Assembly (NCBI GenBank): GCA_032871835.1
Contig: CM065303.1
Coordinates: 51,188,597-51,252,596, forward strand
Length of the DNA stretch: 64,000 nucleotides
From: Dipteronia dyeriana
Taxonomy: Eukaryota > Streptophyta > Magnoliopsida > Sapindales > Sapindaceae
Direction of reading: 5' to 3'
The notes under the pieces were generated by a model. It did not search any database. It was not told where the DNA came from and saw nothing but the letters and a program-made list of their open reading frames with translations. This document shows, piece after piece, positions 58,030 through 64,000 of this stretch. Both the position numbers and the translations under genes were made by a program. Each line of letters starts with the position of its first letter. Positions within the stretch are counted from its first letter, which is position 1.

Positions 58030-60520
58030 GGATATTGTTTTGTTCCTCCCATTGTGATATTTTGTGATTGCTTTTTGTGGCAATGGTGGGTATGTCGATT
58101 AGTGAAGTAGTGGTTGTTGGTGATAGTTGAACTTAGTATTAGTTTAAGTACATTGTGATGCTTTTCAATTTCTAAATTATGAATTAGTGTTTGTAGCAAT
58201 GATTCATGTGGATTCTTGATTAATGAACTAAATTATTGAAATGAATTTTATTTTGCAAATCTTTACGTGTTTTTTCAGATTCATAAACGTGATTGTCATC
58301 TTCTTCCAACAATAGCATAATCTATTCTTAAACTTGATCGTACCTATGTTGATTTCCTTACTGGAACAAAAAAAATGTAGAAAGTTACTCAACAGAACAA
58401 TGAGTAATTAATGGAAAAAAAAAAGATAATATGGAAAGTAATGAATGGAAAAAATAAATTTGAATCATTTGAGAAAATAACAATTTGTCTTTGCTATTTT
58501 ATAAACAATCCTGCATTTCTTTAAAGGCATTTCTGTCGAAAGAAAAATTTTACAACCAACATCAGTTGCAAACCTCTTCTTGCCTTTTTTTTTTTATAAA
58601 AAAAACGTTTGTCTTTTGGTAGGGTTCAAAACATAAATAGACATTGTGATGTCATATTAGGAGCATTTTAGATATTTACATGATTTGTCATGGTCAATTG
58701 TTAAATTGGACGGGCGTTGACTAACATTAAAGGGGTTAAGTGTTAGGTTTTGATAAAGTTGATTCCAAGTGCCTAAAGGTAAATCTCAGGAATGTTTTAT
58801 ACAATTTGCTCTGTTTAAAGGTAGTGTAGAGAGTTTGGATGTGGAAGTAGATTGGGTGTTGGTATTTAATCTTGACAAGGTCTTTACAAACCTTTAATCC
58901 ATTGAATAATAATTTCTTACAAAAAAAAAACCCCTTAATTTTTTTTTCTTCCCTAGTCCTTTTCAAAACAATTTCAGTTGCAAATCAAACTAAACAGGGC
59001 CCCCTTAACTTCCAAAGTCCAAACTACCAATTCTATCAATTCTCCAAAATTAAACATCAAATATCCTTTTCAGTCTTCCTAATCTAAACCTACCATGAAT
59101 AATTAAAATAAAATCAACACTTCATAAAATCAACAGCTTCCCATCACGACGCGTCACCTATTTTACACTTTAGAAATGTTAGGCATGACTCTTCAACTCC
59201 TCCTAACCGTTCCATGGGTGCATATAGTTGTCAAAATTACCCATTAATATGGGGATATATGAGACCCGTCCTGTTAAGGCTGAGTTTATGTTTTGGTATG
59301 GGGTTAATAATTTTTTCAATCTCCGATTTAATTTTAAGACAGTTACTGGATTTTAAGTTTTCATCCCGACCAATTAATTCTCTTTATATATATATAATAC
59401 AACTACACTTGATATAATTTTGAGATTTTCATTTCACTCTTTTCTCCGGGTTTTCAATCAAAAAGCCCTAACATGTGTGTTTTTTTTTTCTATTTGTTCT
59501 AGTTTGTTAAATAATAACTTGATGTTGATGAATTGTTTTTATGTTATTAATTCTGGGCATTTATTTATTTTTGGTTTAGATTTCTTAAAGCATCTACGAT
59601 ATAAAAGTGGTTTGCATACTAATAATTATTGTCATGACAATAATATCTTACTTCTTATGTGATATAAATTTAGATTTGATAGACAATCAACTCAAAATTT
59701 GGTCTCTAAATCTTATGTTTAAAACACATTTTATTAATGACGTGTCTAATTTTTTCCCATGTTTTATTTTATATTTTGTTGCTTACCGAAAATAGATAAA
59801 AATTTAATGTCAATTTTAAATACTTGTTGAGTCAACGAGAAAATTGATTGTGTAACAGATCGTCTGGAAGTAGATGCATGGGCGAAGCTAAAATTTTAGC
59901 TTTCGAGGGGCCAAGACAAAAATTAATATTATAGGTCATACAATCTTCAAATAATATCAGTAGGAATCCTGCTTAAGAAAAAGTGTAGAATCCTGCATTC
60001 GATACTTTTCAACAAACTATGATACCGTTTGACGTTAAAAGTAATGATACAAATAAATAAATAAAATCGACATTAACTAATTAAAATTTAACACTTCTAT
60101 TTTATATCTAAAAAATTATTTATAATTACAAAATGAAAGATTGTATGAGAAAACATCTTTTATTTTATTACAAAACATAGGCCTATTCTTAACAAGTTAA
60201 ATGTATATATAACTGAAAATAATATTTTAATAGCTCTTGGCTTATAAAATATAAATTTTAGTAGCTTAATTAAAATATCATTATACCATTGATATATTTA
60301 ATTCACAATTATTTACATACTTGTAATTTAATTTTATAATATTCATGTCAAACCAAATTAACTTACATTAATTTTGAACAAAATTTAAATAATGAACTAA
60401 TAAAATAATTTATCAAAATCATATTAATAATTAACCTAGCAAAATAAATAATATAGGTACTCGCTATAAGAGTTTAATATTTACTATGTTTGTATTTGAG
60501 AAATCTAAAAAAAATAAAAA
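58030..60520. other. AT-rich intergenic sequence, no gene recognised
   Basis: Several short open frames exist but none has protein-like features. At 59876-59935 the phrase GGGCGAAGCTAAAATTTTAG followed by GAGGGGCCAAGAC resembles a widespread plant repeat terminus. Nothing else could be supported. Confidence 0.4.
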
Positions 60521-60524
60521 ATAT

Positions 60525-60726
60525 GAGTAATGCTAGATATCACACCTAAAATCATAAATTTTATATCACAACACGTATGTCAGTTAATGTATCAATTGGT
60601 GAGTAGATACATAGATAAATAAGATAAGTCATCATTAATATGTATCCACTCATAAATTGACACATCAACTGCCATATATATTGTGATGTAAAAGTTGTGA
60701 TTTTAAGTGTGATATCTAGCATTACT
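60525..60726. mobile_element. short palindromic MITE, second member of the 10.2-kb family
   Basis: Ends GAGTAATGCTAGATATCACAC and its inverted partner are flanked by TAT on both sides. The interior again has CAATTGGTGAGTAGATA and its complement-like CACTCATAAATTGACACA. It is better preserved than the copy at 10199-10380. Confidence 0.75.
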
Positions 60727-60729
60727 CTA

Positions 60730-62500
60730 TTGTATATATAATTTATACTAGATTAGGTAATAATATAAAATTAAAATATAAAAATGAGCCAGTTTTGTTT
60801 CCTATTTACATGGTCAATAGAATTATAGAAACAAATTTTTTTAGTTAATTTATATTATTAAAATAATAAAGGGACAATTATATATCATATCTTATGTATA
60901 ATATATATATTTATTAATTTACATTTTAATTTATATAAAATAGATTTTTTTATTGGTTGTGGGGTGAGCCCTCCTTATATTTACCTCTGAGCAGATGTTC
61001 ATATTGATAATGTCTAATATTTTTTTTGCCACATCAACTTGAGATTGAACGCATACAACTACATTTAAGATTTATTATTAATTGACTGTCTATTTATCCC
61101 ATATGGTACTTTTTTTTTAGCAAGCCACTATTGATTAGAGATGCTCATATTCTATTTCTCTAATTCTTAATGAGACGGGGATGGTATGATATAAGAAGGG
61201 AATCCCCATACCTACATAGTTATTTTATGAGGGTATTCACCAGGATGAGCAAACATGACCGCGGTTCAATTCCAACCGTGGAACTGAACCGGAATCGTAG
61301 GGCTTGGAACCGGATCGTGAACCAGAACCAGGGAGGTTTCGGTTTATTAATTACTTAAAAAAACATAGAATTTTTATTAAAAAAAATCATATACAAAGTA
61401 AAACTAATAAAACCCCACTTTCCTTATTTCAAAACCATAATTGCATAGATTATTTCAAATAATTGAATATTTAAAATAACTGAATATTTACTATTTTCGT
61501 TTATATTTTCTTTCAGATATTGATCTTATGTTTCCCATGTTTAGTATTTATTATTTTTGTTTATATTTTCTTTCAATATCAGACACTCAATATCACATTT
61601 ATAATCCACAACCAACAATCCAATTGACAACAGAAAAAATATATTTATATATAATAAAGATAGTTTTACCATGAAATAAGAAGAAAAAACAAGTTATGCG
61701 AATGATTGTGATAAAACTCTATATAAATATTAGATATGAGATATTTTTATTTTTATTTTTATTTTTTTTCAAAAAATTATAGAAAGTATTAATTTAAAAA
61801 AATAAGTAAAACGATAATTCTGAAAATAAATAAAAAATTAATTAAATTATTAAATTTTATATAATTAAATCAAAATTTTAAAAAATGAGATATAAATAAT
61901 TCGATACAGTGTCAATGGCACCGGTCTTAATATATATATATAATTCACTTTCATTTTGATATAGTCAAAACCTCTTTATTTACCATTTTCTTTTTCTCCG
62001 CCTACACAATTTTTTCCAATGAAAACAAAAATTCCAGATCACGGGGAAATTTAACCGCTTCCACATCCCTCCTTCCTCATCAGCGCGTGCGTCAGATTAT
62101 CACGTTCTCACAGTAGAGCGTATTTAACACGCGTTACTGTAAACGTGGGTGTTTAATTCGTCAAATTTTATTTTAAACAACTAGAAAACACAAGAAGAAT
62201 AAAAAAATATAAATAAAAATGTGACTTTTAACAGTTTTGTTAACGTTTTTATTTTTTATTTTTTTATTGAATTTAAGATCTGAAAAAAAAAACAAAGTTG
62301 TATCCGAACACAAAAACACAACCAAAATCAAATCTCAAACTCTGTTTTCGTTTTTGTTGAACAACAGAGATCCTCAGCTGTGACAAAGTGAAACCTAATC
62401 CTATCTTTTTTTTGTTTTTTTTCCATTCAAAGAGAGAGAAGTTGCTGTTTACACAGATACGTATGCAGAGAGATTTGATTTGAAAAAAAAAAAAAAATTC
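60730..62500. other. AT-rich sequence with a short AACCG remnant, upstream of the GT14 gene
   Basis: The stretch 61250-61345 has CGGTTCAATTCC, GAACTGAACCGGAATC and related words, a small AACCG-class remnant. The part from about 62040 to 62640 should contain the promoter and leader of the gene starting at 62652: GAGAGAGAAG at 62431 and a telo-box-like AAACCCTAA near 62553 are seen. No gene was found in the remainder. Confidence 0.4.
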
Positions 62501-62651
62501 TTATCAGAGACTGCGAGATCCCGAACTGACCCACTTCGTTTAACTCTGTAAAAACCCTAAGTTGATCGTTTGAATAGCAGTTACAGGCCGTTTTAGAGAT
62601 ACCCATTAATGGTTATTTGTTAAAAATCGAGAATCTGATGTGGGTTACAAA

Positions 62652-63135
62652 ATGGGGGCAGAGAAGAAATGGCTTTTCACTCTGTTCTCGGCGACGTTAC
62701 TGTCACTGCTGTTACTGTTACTCTACTCTTTCTCCACCGTCAGCTCTCCAAAACCTTTCCCTTCTATAATCCATCACGGGGCCCACTACCCGCCGGCCTT
62801 CGCGTACTACATTTCTGGCGGGAGAGGCGACAAGGACCGGATCTTCCGGCTGCTCCTCGCCGTCTACCATCCGAGGAACAGGTACTTGCTGCATCTGGGT
62901 GCGGAAGCCTCGGAGGAGGAGCGGCTGCGGCTGGCTGCTACGATCAGGTCGGTGCCAGCGATTCGAACTTTCGAAAATGTGGACGTGGTGGGGAAACCGG
63001 ACAGGGTCACTTACATGGGGTCTAGTAATGTGGCTGCAGTCCTGAGGGCGGTCGCGATCCTGTTGAAGGTTGATAGAGGATGGAATTGGTTCATTGCACT
63101 GAGTGCTGTGGATTATCCGCTCGTCACGCAGGATG
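62652..63135 (+). CDS. GT14 family glycosyltransferase (GlcAT14-like), first exon only
   Basis: The exon encodes 161 codons plus one base and ends CAGGATG|GTAATG, the usual QDD junction of the family. The start at 62652 (MGAEKKWLFTLFSA) is preferred over an in-frame ATG at 62640 because relatives begin at that point. Residues about 7-28 form a signal anchor, giving a type II Golgi membrane protein. Then come PPAFAYYISGGRGDKDRIFR, YHPRNRYLLHLGAEAS, VTYMGSSNVAAVLRA and WNWFIALSAVDYPLVTQD, typical of plant beta-glucuronosyltransferase GlcAT14 / Core-2/I-branching-like enzymes that add glucuronic acid to arabinogalactan-protein glycans. Later exons lie beyond the window. The coding GC content is far above the surroundings. 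Exact paralogue is not decided. Confidence 0.9.
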
Positions 63136-63770
63136 GTAATGTTGTTTTTCGTGTTTGGATTGCGGTTTGATTCTTGTTTTAGGACGGACTGCTTTTTTAT
63201 TATTATTGTTGTTGTTGTTGTTTGTTTTAGTAATGGTAGTGCGAGGAATAGAAAGTTTTTGACTTTTTTAGGATACCAAGTTTGAAATTTGGGATATATG
63301 ATAATGTGACCTTAGATGATCAACGATAAGTAGTGTAGGGTTGTTTGTGTAGATTAGTTTTTATCACTGTTAGATATTTGTATTGAGTCATCTTTAAGAT
63401 TAATAAGGGTTGGAATTGGTTCATTGCATTGAGTGCTGTGGGTTATCTGCGCTTTACACAGGATGGTAATGCCATTTTCGTAGTTGGATTGCCGTTTGAT
63501 CCCTGTTTTAGGATGAATTGCTTTTTTTTTTTGTTTTTTTTTTTTGTTTTTAGTAATGGTAGGTAGGCGGAATTGAAAGTTTTTGACTTTTTAAGATACC
63601 TTATTTTGAGAGTTGGGATATGATAGCGTGACCTTAAATGATTAAAGTTAAGTATCGTAGGATTGTTTGCTTAAATTAATTTATTATCATTGTTAGATGT
63701 TTTTATCGGGGTCATCTTTAGGTTTGTAATATCATTTTGGCTGTTTTATCTTATTTCATGCATCTTTCAA
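63072..63770 (+). repeat. tandem duplication of exon-1 end plus intron start
   Basis: The segment from GGAATTGGTTCATTGCACTG (63080) through the splice donor and into the intron is repeated from 63412: GGAATTGGTTCATTGCATTG, GAGTGCTGTGGGTTATCTGC, then CAGGATGGTAATGCC. Intron words such as TTGACTTTTT, GGATATGATA and GTGACCTTA follow in both. The second copy has drifted and lies within intron 1, so it is a non-used exon remnant with a donor-like GGTAATG near 63463. Confidence 0.75.
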
Positions 63771-64000
63771 AAGCCAATATGGAATTTGTTTTTTTGGGAA
63801 ATTTTGAACTTTGAGAGGCATACCAAAGCTAGCTGTAGCAAATTTTGGTTATCATCTGAAATAGATAATTGGGTGAGTTCAATATGAATGCGGAGAGGGC
63901 TATATTTTTATGAGCTGTGATGAGACATAGAGGGACAAGTAGTTGTGTCTGAGCAAAGTTGGCTTGACAGAGGCATGGTGTTTCAACTCTTGCATAGGCT

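Noticed and set aside
61258..61345. GGTTCAATTCCAACC resembling a tRNA T-arm
   Set aside because: It is part of an AACCG-rich repeat fragment and no cloverleaf is present.

Overview
The window is nuclear DNA of a flowering plant, most likely a eudicot. It is AT-rich and dominated by decayed transposable elements. It holds one complete multi-exon gene, one intronless gene and the first exon of a third. The species cannot be named from the sequence alone. All functional calls below were made by reading translations and splice junctions by eye, without any search.

Layout: 1-9 kb is repeat debris: an unidentified broken coding remnant, a Tat/Athila-type leader with primer binding site, a copia gag remnant split by a Harbinger-like insertion, a purine-rich TIR element and a SINE. 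An intronless 145-aa gene, probably for a plastid membrane protein, lies at 9.4-9.9 kb on the minus strand. From 12.9 to 21.2 kb there is an inverted repeat of about 8.3 kb made of two decayed PIF/Harbinger elements arranged as mirror images, each with a transposase and a NAM/Myb-like partner gene. Smaller elements are nested in its arms. From 22.1 to 26.4 kb is a decayed Mutator-like element (MULE) with a transposase on one strand and a Ulp1-type (C48) peptidase on the other.

The best gene is ABCG7, a half-size ABC transporter, at 27,532-40,218 on the minus strand. Its 11 exons join in frame to 726 codons with GT-AG junctions throughout. Two introns have absorbed complete but non-autonomous LTR retrotransposons: a copia-type with gag only, and a short one with no recognisable gag or pol. 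From 40.7 to 46.4 kb are AACCG-rich hAT-like MITEs, a long-TIR element inside an ATT microsatellite and a probable Helitron 3' end. From 46.8 to 52.3 kb lie scrambled fragments of an endogenous pararetrovirus-like element (capsid/zinc-knuckle region, movement protein, primer binding sites), and from 52.7 to 55.3 kb a second decayed MULE. The window ends with the first exon of a GT14 (GlcAT14-like) glycosyltransferase gene that runs off the right edge.

I found no reverse-transcriptase, integrase or intact transposase gene, so every mobile element here appears non-autonomous or dead. The strongest candidates for a second look are the 8.3-kb inverted repeat, the terminally redundant pararetrovirus-like unit, and the palindromic GAGCTTTTATA array beside the first MULE.
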